A DNA stretch of 5,639 bases from Caldifarciminota bacterium (GTDB lineage: Bacteria > Hydrothermota > E44-bin80), in contig JAGMEZ010000232.1 of the NCBI GenBank assembly GCA_023127905.1, positions 1 through 5,639 on the forward strand, read 5' to 3'. Shown piece by piece: positions 1 through 5,639 of the stretch; position 1 is the first letter of the stretch; the number at the start of each line of letters is the position of its first letter. The position numbers and the translations under genes were made by a program. The notes below the pieces were generated by a model that ran no database searches, was not told the DNA's origin, and saw only the letters and a program-made list of their open reading frames with translations.

Positions 1-1317
1 ATCAATAAAAACCAATGATGTATCATAAACCTCGGGAAAATCCGGTATACTTGTATTGATAAAAAGCATCATAGATGACCCTGTAGCCCATATATTTCCG
101 AAAAGGACGGAAGAGTAACCAATTATGAGGATACTATTTCGTTTTGAAATTACATCGCACATTAGAGAAGAAAGAAAGATAATACCAAAAGAGTTATCTG
201 TTGTCTCTATATGACCACCACTGCCATCACAGAATGCATTCTGAATCAGAAAATTTGCATCTCCCATTCCCAGAGCTTCTCCAAAAATGCAGCTCTGCAC
301 TTCGAGATAGGACGAATCTGCAGGATAGAAGCTCCAGGTATTTATATATGTATTTATAAGATTGTAGACTCTGTCCTGAAGCGGTAATGTAAAATCATCG
401 TATGTAAATCCGTTTACAAGACCTGAAACACTTGAAGAATCAGCATTGAACATAAGCCCTGTCGTTCGTATCTGTGAATCCCTGATGGTAACATTGCTTC
501 CTGCGAGGGGAATCATTCCCCACATAACATTCGTGCAACTGTCAATTTCTGTATGGTACTTAATACCTGAAACAGTACTCAAGGTTGAATCAAATACGAA
601 TCCATTTATAGTGTCCTCATCGGGAAAGCTAAAATCTATAATTGATGAATCCGGGAAAAAGTACCACACAAGCAATGTACCCGAATTTTTAAAAGAGGTA
701 AGGCTATTATCCGTGAGAAGCCATTCTCCAGCCATATCCACATTGCGCAGGGAATCAATCGAATTTCCCATTACGACGGCAGTTGTAAAATCTCTATTGT
801 CCAAATTCTCCCAGATTAGATGTGCATCACCTATGGTGAGAAGATTTATTGGAAAACCGTTAAAGGTAGTAGTGGTATTCCTCATAATAAAGACAGAACT
901 GTCTGCTATGAACATAATATACTCATAGATGTAATCCTGAAGAAAATGTACCTCCGAACTATCACAATCAAACGTTCCCTTATTTACTACAAAGACATTG
1001 CCCTCGATGGAAAGATTGGCATTCCGCAAGAGCATTACACCATCATTTATTATATAAATGTCCATTGGTATATCATATGCACCGTTTATAAATAAGGTTT
1101 CTCCTGGGGTATCCCCTATCACGAGACTATCCTTTCCACCAACAGGGCTTCTAAAAATTGAACGGGGACCACCTAAAGTCAAAAATTCACTACTAATACC
1201 CTCACATTCGCAAATCTTTTCATTATAGTGTTCTGAAAAAATCTTCATCGTATTATCAATCTTTGGTTGGTAAGATGAAGATGAAATCAAAAACATCAAG
1301 ATAGTTAAAAAAGCCAT
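1..1317 (-). CDS. Probable secreted beta-helix protein (partial, C-terminus beyond the left edge)
   Basis: The frame is open for 439 codons from an ATG at 1317-1315 and runs off the window without a stop. The start is well supported: AGGAGG at 1328-1323 lies 5 bases upstream. Residues 1-17 (MAFLTILMFLISSSSYQ) look like a short signal peptide, although the usual N-terminal positive charge is missing. The rest consists of short strands separated by Asn, Asp, Gly and Ser turns, for example LSIEGNVFVVNKGTFDCDSS (102-121), SNVTIRDSQIRTTGLMFNAD (274-293) and SYLEVQSCIFGE (336-347). This rhythm is typical of right-handed parallel beta-helix proteins such as pectate-lyase-like or adhesin-like folds. 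No catalytic motif or exact family was recognised, so binding, cleavage and a purely structural role all remain open. It follows the GH42-like gene after 11 bases and is probably co-transcribed with both hydrolases. By analogy with them, the unseen C-terminus may carry the same sorting domain. I am sure of the reading frame, moderately sure of secretion and fold, and unsure of function. Confidence 0.85.
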   Translation of the reverse strand, partial: MAFLTILMFLISSSSYQPKIDNTMKIFSEHYNEKICECEGISSEFLTLGGPRSIFRSPVGGKDSLVIGDTPGETLFINGAYDIPMDIYIINDGVMLLRNANLSIEGNVFVVNKGTFDCDSSEVHFLQDYIYEYIMFIADSSVFIMRNTTTTFNGFPINLLTIGDAHLIWENLDNRDFTTAVVMGNSIDSLRNVDMAGEWLLTDNSLTSFKNSGTLLVWYFFPDSSIIDFSFPDEDTINGFVFDSTLSTVSGIKYHTEIDSCTNVMWGMIPLAGSNVTIRDSQIRTTGLMFNADSSSVSGLVNGFTYDDFTLPLQDRVYNLINTYINTWSFYPADSSYLEVQSCIFGEALGMGDANFLIQNAFCDGSGGHIETTDNSFGIIFLSSLMCDVISKRNSILIIGYSSVLFGNIWATGSSMMLFINTSIPDFPEVYDTSLVFID

Positions 1318-1328
1318 AGATACCTCCT
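1318..1328 (-). promoter_or_regulatory. Strong Shine-Dalgarno sequence of the beta-helix gene
   Basis: This whole intergenic gap reads AGGAGGTATCT on the coding strand. The full AGGAGG (1328-1323) starts directly after the TAA stop (1331-1329) of the GH42-like gene and stands 5 bases before ATG at 1317. It decides the start of the downstream gene and suggests re-initiation or coupling of translation. Confidence 0.85.
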
Positions 1329-3608
1329 TTAGCGAAGAAGAATTAGCTTCTTCGTTTTTGTTAAATTGCCAATCTGTAATTGGCAGAAATAGATGCCAGT
1401 TGCTACCATTTCACCCATATCATTTTTACCATCCCACGAAACAGCAGTGGTCAGTGTATAGTGGTTAGTGGTTAGTGGAAAAATCTTAATTAATCTTCCA
1501 GTCACGTTGTAAATCTTCAAGGACATCTGTTTTCCGACTTCTGACTTCTGATTTCCGACCTCTGGTATCTGCCCTTCGGTCCCGAGAACCTCAGGATCGA
1601 GGGAAAATCTGATTTCTGTCTTTGTGGTGAATGGATTGGGATGGTTCTGGAATAGTTTGATAAAACTTAGCAAACATATCCTTTTTTGTTCTTCAACACC
1701 AAGAAATGGCTTTAAAACAAACAGATAAGGTTCCTGTGTGACAAGATTTACATTTAGACTTGCCATATCATTTGATATAAAAACAGGGTAACTTGTACCT
1801 GAATTATATTCTATGAATGTTGTATCACCATTTGGCAGGTTCCAGCCTTTGATGTTTACATCTATAGCCCCCGAATAATCTGAATCTCTTGAAAGAACGA
1901 ATATATATGGTTTATTGCCAACAATGTAGATAAAATTTCCATCATAATGGTGCCTTGAAATGCCATTTGTATCATAAAACAATCTCAAAGTACCAAGAAA
2001 AATTGTATCTGAATATCCACTCTGCCAATAATTATATCCATCTATGGGATTACCATACCATATTACTCCTGGATAATTGTTTACTATATTTTTTAGAGAA
2101 TCAGTTGCAAGAAGATAATACATATCAGGAAAAAGAAAACCAATTGCGCCGTAATCATTCAAAATAGATGGATTTTGAAGTATCTCATTCTCAGAAATGC
2201 AATCAAAAGGTAGACCGGCATCTATAAATGCCTTTACTTGTTTCATTGCAAAAACCAAGCTAAATGTATTATCAGAATAATACTTACTGGATTCAAAAGG
2301 AAGATCGATAAAAGCAAAATCAGATATTGTGATTCCTGTAATCTTTGGCAAATTAGAAATTTCTTTTGTATTACCTATTGTGTTTTTTTCTTCAGGTAAC
2401 CAGATACCAGAAACTGAATTTGTATCAGGTTCCTCCCACCATATAAGATCACACCCCAGAGATTTATGAAACTCCGCCCAGACTTTTATTTCTTTAACTA
2501 AAGAAGTTGTGTCACAACTTCTTTCACATTGCAAAAGGTAAGGCTTTCCATTTCTATAGCAATCATGGACATTCCCTATTATCATATAGGGAATTGGTGA
2601 TGTTTCATTCTCTACAATATCAAAGAAGTTTTTAGATACTTGTGGAGCTCCTCGTATTACATCAATATATAAATCAGCAACCATGGAGGCATAATCCATG
2701 CCGGCAATCTCTCCAATATATCCGTTATCCCATTCACCCCATAATCCACCCCCTGGATAACCGATAAGGATATGATTCGGATCAAGCGACTTTACAAGAG
2801 GAGCAAAATGATAAAGGACTTCCCTCTTCTTTTCTATTCTGAATCTTGTCCAATCCAACCATTCACTTCTTAAGTCCGGACCTGATTGGCTAAACATATT
2901 TAACGGATATGGCGGCGACTTTCCATAAAGACCTTCTGTGTATGCCGAATAATCAGCAAAACCAGCAATTCCATAACCACCACCAGGATAGTTATACTCG
3001 CCTGTAAACCAAAGACATAGTGTCCAGCCAAATAGAGATGGATAGTTCTTATAACGGGTAATAATCTTTACAAAAAATGAATCCACTCGATCATAATATC
3101 CAGGGTGGTAGAATATCGGAAAAGACCCTTCCCCTGAAATTGCAAGCCTTCCCCACATCTCTCCAGAATGTAAAGAAGAATCAGGATCAAAAGTATAAAA
3201 AACAGCATCAGGATAAAGTGTATCTCCAAACCATGGAGGAGCAATTGTTGCTGTTATCTGAATAATGGTGTACAATCCTATATTCCCTGCATAATCTATT
3301 AACGAATCCATTCTTTCCCACCAGAACTGATCTCTATTCCATTCCACCATTTGCCAGGGTACAAATATCTCAATAATATCAAAACCCTGGGATTTTGTAA
3401 AATCCATCCTCTGCTTTATCTCATCCACTGAGAGATTCCATATACCACCAAGTGTCGCTACAGTCCATCCGGCAATATTATACGGTTGACCATTTGCACA
3501 AATTGTTGGTACGTCGTTAATTATCTCAACCGAAGTGTGGATTCCATAGAGGGTTGTTTGGAAATAGAGTAAAAAACCCAATGTAAGTAATCCAGATAAT
3601 CTTCTCAT
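1329..3608 (-). CDS. Secreted GH42-like glycoside hydrolase with C-terminal sorting domain
   Basis: This complete 759-residue protein starts at ATG 3608 and ends with TAA. Residues 1-22 form a signal peptide: two arginines, a hydrophobic LLTLGFLLYF core, and likely cleavage near LYG. Residues about 45-395 look like a TIM barrel of clan GH-A. FDIIEIFVPWQMVEW (76-90) fits an early barrel strand. GWTLCLWFTGEYNYP (194-208) offers E204 as candidate acid/base. GKPYLLQCER (354-363) offers E362 as nucleophile, followed by WAEFHKSLGCDLIWWEEPD (377-395), the order seen in GH42 beta-galactosidases. Residues about 445-520 resemble the GH42 amidotransferase-like trimerisation domain. A beta-rich region follows, then the sorting domain (about 652-759: PNPFTTKT, SWDGKNDMGE, GIYFCQLQ, KKLILLR). 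GH42 acid/base sites usually read Asn-Glu; here it is Gly-Glu, so the subfamily is divergent and beta-galactosidase activity should not be assumed. The likely role is glycan cleavage outside the cell or at its surface, together with the upstream hydrolase. The gene is certain; the family is likely. Confidence 0.9.
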   Translation of the reverse strand: MRRLSGLLTLGFLLYFQTTLYGIHTSVEIINDVPTICANGQPYNIAGWTVATLGGIWNLSVDEIKQRMDFTKSQGFDIIEIFVPWQMVEWNRDQFWWERMDSLIDYAGNIGLYTIIQITATIAPPWFGDTLYPDAVFYTFDPDSSLHSGEMWGRLAISGEGSFPIFYHPGYYDRVDSFFVKIITRYKNYPSLFGWTLCLWFTGEYNYPGGGYGIAGFADYSAYTEGLYGKSPPYPLNMFSQSGPDLRSEWLDWTRFRIEKKREVLYHFAPLVKSLDPNHILIGYPGGGLWGEWDNGYIGEIAGMDYASMVADLYIDVIRGAPQVSKNFFDIVENETSPIPYMIIGNVHDCYRNGKPYLLQCERSCDTTSLVKEIKVWAEFHKSLGCDLIWWEEPDTNSVSGIWLPEEKNTIGNTKEISNLPKITGITISDFAFIDLPFESSKYYSDNTFSLVFAMKQVKAFIDAGLPFDCISENEILQNPSILNDYGAIGFLFPDMYYLLATDSLKNIVNNYPGVIWYGNPIDGYNYWQSGYSDTIFLGTLRLFYDTNGISRHHYDGNFIYIVGNKPYIFVLSRDSDYSGAIDVNIKGWNLPNGDTTFIEYNSGTSYPVFISNDMASLNVNLVTQEPYLFVLKPFLGVEEQKRICLLSFIKLFQNHPNPFTTKTEIRFSLDPEVLGTEGQIPEVGNQKSEVGKQMSLKIYNVTGRLIKIFPLTTNHYTLTTAVSWDGKNDMGEMVATGIYFCQLQIGNLTKTKKLILLR
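1333..1354 (-). other. Perfect 8-bp inverted repeat at the end of the GH42-like gene
   Basis: CGAAGAAG (1333-1340) and CTTCTTCG (1347-1354) are exact reverse complements around a 6-base loop. In the minus-strand transcript the hairpin covers the last codons (KKLILLR) and ends 4 bases before the AGGAGG of the next gene. It could affect coupling of translation or mRNA stability. The corresponding end of the upstream gene lacks it. Function is inferred only; repeated Lys, Leu and Arg codons could produce it by chance. Confidence 0.45.
1352..1500 (-). repeat. Sorting-domain repeat, copy 2 (in the GH42-like gene)
   Basis: This 149-base stretch aligns without gaps to 3641-3789 at a constant offset of 2289. 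It differs at five positions: 1368, 1426, 1428, 1445 and 1483. Two changes are silent (Gly codons) and three alter residues (Lys/Arg, Ala/Thr, Ile/Thr). It encodes the last part of the sorting domain, from RLIK through the SWDG and GIYFCQLQIGNLTKT segments. The rest of the two proteins is unrelated, so this is a copied or shuffled domain and not a tandem gene duplication. Confidence 0.95.
1447..1481. repeat. Heptanucleotide array GTGGTTA (copy 2)
   Basis: Five consecutive 7-base units on the plus strand: two exact GTGGTTA copies (1461-1474), preceded by GTGGTCA and GTGTATA and followed by GTGGAAA. On the coding strand they give the LTTNHYTLTT segment of the sorting domain. The same array is at 3736-3770, so it predates the copying of the domain. 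Confidence 0.75.
1531..1579. repeat. Degenerate heptanucleotide array CTTCTGA/TTTCCGA
   Basis: Seven 7-base units in uninterrupted phase on the plus strand: TTTCCGA, then CTTCTGA twice, TTTCCGA again, and the looser CCTCTGG, TATCTGC and CCTTCGG. The coding strand reads this as the polar loop QIPEVGNQKSEVGKQ of the sorting domain. Because 7 is not a multiple of 3, successive units are read in all three frames. That gives a 7-residue period in the protein, seen as EVGNQK then EVGKQ. The upstream gene has a different array at the same place. Confidence 0.75.
1616..1640 (-). repeat. 25-base perfect repeat encoding the PNPFTTKT start of the sorting domain (copy 2)
   Basis: These 25 bases are identical to 3890-3914 and encode the conserved NPFTTKT entry of the sorting domain. 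They are separated from the 149-base repeat by 115 unrelated bases here and by 100 in the upstream gene. The difference is 15 bases, so both stay in frame. Confidence 0.9.
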
Positions 3609-3618
3609 ATTACCTTCT
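3609..3618 (-). promoter_or_regulatory. Shine-Dalgarno sequence of the GH42-like gene, overlapping the upstream stop
   Basis: On the coding strand AGAAGG (3618-3613) uses the final A of the TGA stop (3620-3618) of the upstream gene and stands 4 bases before ATG at 3608. It is weaker than the AGGAGG of the third gene. The overlap with the stop suggests translational coupling. Confidence 0.7.
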
Positions 3619-5639
3619 CATCTTACAAAAATCATCTTTCTCGTTTTTGTTAAATTACCAATCTGTAATTGGCAGAAATAGATGCCAGTTGCTACCATTT
3701 CACCCATATCATTTCTCCCATCCCACGAAACAGTAGTGGTCAGTGTATAGTGGTTAGTGGTTAGTGGAAAAGTCTTAATTAATCTTCCACTCAAGTCATA
3801 AATCTGTAAAGCTACGTGTTGCATGTTACTTGTCATTGGTAATTTGTCATTAGTTTTTCCACTATTAACTAATAACGAATAACTAATAACTGTCTTTGTG
3901 GTGAATGGATTGGGGTAAACCTGGATGGCCAATTCACAAATTGCCGCTGCTTTGAATTTTGCATCTTCATAAATTCCTGTACTCCAGTTGAGTGCAACGC
4001 AATATGGAAAATCAGCTACTGGTAAACTGTCAAAGACCGTTGAAGTATCACTGACAAAGAAATCTATATTATCTACTGAACCACTCACGAAATTTACGAG
4101 AACCGCAGAAGTTACGCTTGTGTCGTTGACCGTTAACTTCAGAAGTTTGTCTGTATAATTATCCTCTGCTTCTATGCCGAACCAGTACGCAATAAATCGT
4201 CTATCATTTACAGTATCCTCGAAATTGGCGTAGGTAAGTCTATTGAAAGAAATAGTGTCTGCATTGATATTCTCAAAATGTGATGAGAAATTCTCCGTGC
4301 TCTGCACTTCCTCATCAAAGATACTACAAATATTCTGAAGAGCATAGTATGATTCTTTGTGAATACAATTGGTATCAACTTTTGCAAGTTTCCATATATC
4401 AAATCTTGAACCATCCCAGTAAGTTATTATATACAACCTATGGCTATCTGGTTGGAGTTTCAAAAATGTTAAATATTTTCCAGATACTGGAGTCCATCTA
4501 TACTCACTCGTTGAATACCAATTTCCAATACTAAACCACATAGTATCCAGTACCGCAACAAACACACTAATACTATCACCATTTCCCACACTTCTCGACC
4601 ATAGATTGTACCATCCACTCTCGACTAAATCAAAATTATAGTAGACATAACCTGAATCTCCCATGCCATTCGGTGTCCAAATACAAGAATCGCCTGAAGC
4701 CAAAGGATCATAAATGGTTTCCATTGGCGGAAATATTTCAGTATAATTTTCACCCTCTAAAGTGAAAGTATACACATTCTGTGGAGTATAAACTATACCG
4801 CAAAATGGAGCCTCACCAAAATTATAATCTGTACGTTCAGAGTAGTCATCGACCCAGTCAGACCTTCCCATATTATTTATCAGACTGTGTATGTCCCAAT
4901 CAACAGTCCAGGTAGTTATCTCTATACACTGTTTGAGATTGAGAATATATCTTCTTGCGAGGTACTTTGCCTGCGTTGTTTCAGATGAATGTTGAGGATT
5001 AAACGGATCAGGACTCAATGGATCTGGATAAATTGAATCAGAAAGAAAGCAACCTTCAGTATCCCATATCTCAAGACTATTACTAAACAGTGCAATCGTA
5101 TCTTTCAGGGCTTCTATTTCTTCTTCATAAGAGTTATAGGGACTCTCAAATTGACTATTTGGCGTCCATGTCAATAGGTTCTGAGGTGCTTCAGGTAGCG
5201 TTCGATAGGGATGTATGCCTATTTTATCTATATATTGGTCCACTCCATTCTCAAGACAGGACTTGATGAATTTAATATCAATAAGTGCCGTCCCGCCAAG
5301 ACAGATAACAGCATCAGTATCAATTGCTCTAATAACCTTTGCTGTTGAACACGCAAGAGCAGAGTATTGTGCAGGATTTGCTGCTGGAAGCCAGGTTTCA
5401 TCAAGGTTCGGTTCGTTCCAGATTTCCCAGTGATTTACCCTATCTTGATACCTTTTTACCACTGTATCTACATAAGCAAGCCATGCAGTGAAATAAACTA
5501 CACTATCCGGTATAGGAGGATACCCATTCGGGTTGTACAAGACATTTGGGTCGGATAGGATAAGATAAGGTTTGATACTGTGGTCAACAAGTTGGTCTAT
5601 TATTGTATCTATAGAAGTGAAATCATAGTATCCAATAGA
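3618..5639 (-). CDS. Clan GH-A glycoside hydrolase, GH39-like, with inserted carbohydrate-binding-like module and sorting domain (5' partial)
   Basis: The frame is open from the right edge to TGA at 3620-3618, giving 673 visible residues. The true start lies outside; the TTG at 5540 is inside the barrel (LSDPNVLYNP), so it is not the start. A signal peptide and the first barrel strands are therefore unseen. Visible residues 1 to about 287 are a clan GH-A barrel. HWEIWNEPN (70-78) gives acid/base E76, IGIHPY (140-145) fits a substrate-binding strand, and LEIWDTEGCF (189-198) gives nucleophile E195. The arrangement is closest to GH39, with GH5 or a related family possible. Residues about 288-422 look like a CBM6/35-type beta-sandwich (EGENYTEIFPPM, GWYNLWSR, FDIWKLAKVD). 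KESYYALQNICSIFDEE (428-444) then resembles the segment that usually follows the barrel directly. A beta-rich region and a sorting domain (about 570-673) end the protein. It probably cleaves glycans outside the cell and is the first gene of the visible cluster. Confidence 0.9.
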   Translation of the reverse strand, partial: SIGYYDFTSIDTIIDQLVDHSIKPYLILSDPNVLYNPNGYPPIPDSVVYFTAWLAYVDTVVKRYQDRVNHWEIWNEPNLDETWLPAANPAQYSALACSTAKVIRAIDTDAVICLGGTALIDIKFIKSCLENGVDQYIDKIGIHPYRTLPEAPQNLLTWTPNSQFESPYNSYEEEIEALKDTIALFSNSLEIWDTEGCFLSDSIYPDPLSPDPFNPQHSSETTQAKYLARRYILNLKQCIEITTWTVDWDIHSLINNMGRSDWVDDYSERTDYNFGEAPFCGIVYTPQNVYTFTLEGENYTEIFPPMETIYDPLASGDSCIWTPNGMGDSGYVYYNFDLVESGWYNLWSRSVGNGDSISVFVAVLDTMWFSIGNWYSTSEYRWTPVSGKYLTFLKLQPDSHRLYIITYWDGSRFDIWKLAKVDTNCIHKESYYALQNICSIFDEEVQSTENFSSHFENINADTISFNRLTYANFEDTVNDRRFIAYWFGIEAEDNYTDKLLKLTVNDTSVTSAVLVNFVSGSVDNIDFFVSDTSTVFDSLPVADFPYCVALNWSTGIYEDAKFKAAAICELAIQVYPNPFTTKTVISYSLLVNSGKTNDKLPMTSNMQHVALQIYDLSGRLIKTFPLTTNHYTLTTTVSWDGRNDMGEMVATGIYFCQLQIGNLTKTRKMIFVR
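3641..3789 (-). repeat. Sorting-domain repeat, copy 1 (in the GH39-like gene)
   Basis: This is the partner of 1352-1500, matching at 144 of 149 positions without gaps. Identity fades at both sides: the last residues are KMIFVR here and KLILLR in the other copy, and the bases after 3789 are unrelated. Such a sharp boundary between otherwise unrelated genes indicates recent copying or gene conversion of the tag-coding DNA. Confidence 0.95.
3736..3770. repeat. Heptanucleotide array GTGGTTA (copy 1)
   Basis: Five 7-base units identical to those at 1447-1481, with two exact GTGGTTA units in the middle. They lie inside the shared 149-base block and encode LTTNHYTLTT on the coding strand. Confidence 0.75.
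3825..3894. repeat. Degenerate heptanucleotide array with two opposed arms
   Basis: About ten 7-base units can be laid out in one phase on the plus strand. The first arm (3825-3852) is GTCATTA-like: GTTACTT, GTCATTG, GTAATTT, GTCATTA. After GTTTTTC and CACTATT, the second arm (3867-3887) is AACTAAT, AACGAAT, AACTAAT. The second arm is close to the reverse complement of the first; ATTAGTT (3849-3855) and AACTAAT (3867-3873) pair perfectly. It encodes the loop SYSLLVNSGKTNDKLPMTSN of the sorting domain, where the downstream gene has a different 7-base array. Confidence 0.7.
3890..3914 (-). repeat. 25-base perfect repeat encoding the PNPFTTKT start of the sorting domain (copy 1)
   Basis: Identical to 1616-1640. 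It encodes NPFTTKT, the first conserved motif of the sorting domain, and borders the heptanucleotide array directly. Confidence 0.9.

Noticed and set aside
446..1095. Open plus-strand frames opposite the left-hand gene
   Set aside because: They lie antisense to the continuous 439-codon minus-strand frame with its strong ribosome binding site, and they resemble no protein family.
1333..1365. Hairpin followed by TTTTTG on the plus strand, resembling a rho-independent terminator
   Set aside because: No plus-strand gene precedes it, the stem is not GC-rich, and the T run encodes conserved Lys codons of the minus-strand gene.
1368..1384. Inverted repeat GCCAAT/ATTGGC with a 5-base loop
   Set aside because: It lies within conserved codons (CQLQIGNL) of the sorting domain and is one base shorter in the other copy, so it is probably a coding coincidence.
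3763..3791. Inverted repeat AGTGGAA/TTCCACT around TTAATTAA
   Set aside because: The stem is broken in the equivalent place of the other copy (TTCCAGT), so pairing is not conserved.
4208..4534. Short open frames on both strands inside the GH39-like gene
   Set aside because: They are out of frame with the large gene and lack convincing ribosome binding sites or recognisable motifs.
4993..5033. Short in-frame duplication behind YPDPL-SPDPF in the GH39-like enzyme
   Set aside because: Only two imperfect 15-base units in a loop; too little to call a repeat feature.
5538..5540. TTG as a possible start of the GH39-like gene
   Set aside because: The same frame stays open to the window edge, and the residues upstream (YYDFTSIDTII, IKPYLILSDP) are clearly part of the barrel.

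Overview
The window is gene-dense and every gene I can support lies on the minus strand. Three secreted-type proteins form a tight, apparently co-transcribed cluster, read from the right edge to the left. The upstream gene (3618-5639, start cut by the right edge) is a clan GH-A glycoside hydrolase resembling GH39, with a carbohydrate-binding-like module. The middle gene (1329-3608, complete) is a GH42-like glycoside hydrolase with a signal peptide. The downstream gene (1-1317, end cut by the left edge) is a probable extracellular beta-helix protein. The gaps are 9 and 11 bases, and each internal gene has a Shine-Dalgarno sequence touching or overlapping the preceding stop codon. No stretch over 300 bases lacks a gene. 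I see no RNA gene, CRISPR array, insertion sequence or promoter.

Both complete C-termini carry a sorting domain of the PNPF...GIYF...K+ type (FlgD-Ig-like fold, 'type A' sorting domain of type IX secretion). This suggests an FCB-group bacterium or a related uncultured lineage, such as the WOR-3/Stahlbacteria or Cloacimonadota type, with AT-rich DNA. That placement is inference. The likely shared role is extracellular or cell-surface breakdown of a polysaccharide: two hydrolases of different families plus a beta-helix protein that may bind or cleave a glycan. The substrate cannot be read from the sequence.

The most unusual feature is at the C-terminal domains. The two unrelated enzymes end in almost identical DNA: 149 aligned bases with 5 differences and no gaps, plus a perfect 25-base block. 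The stretch between these blocks differs completely and is built of degenerate 7-base tandem repeats, with a different repeat family in each gene. A third 7-base array lies inside the shared block. This resembles the heptanucleotide STRR repeats known from cyanobacteria, here inside coding sequence for a secretion tag. I do not see a clearly new multi-gene system. The repeat-bearing sorting domain and the module inserted in the GH39-like enzyme most merit follow-up.
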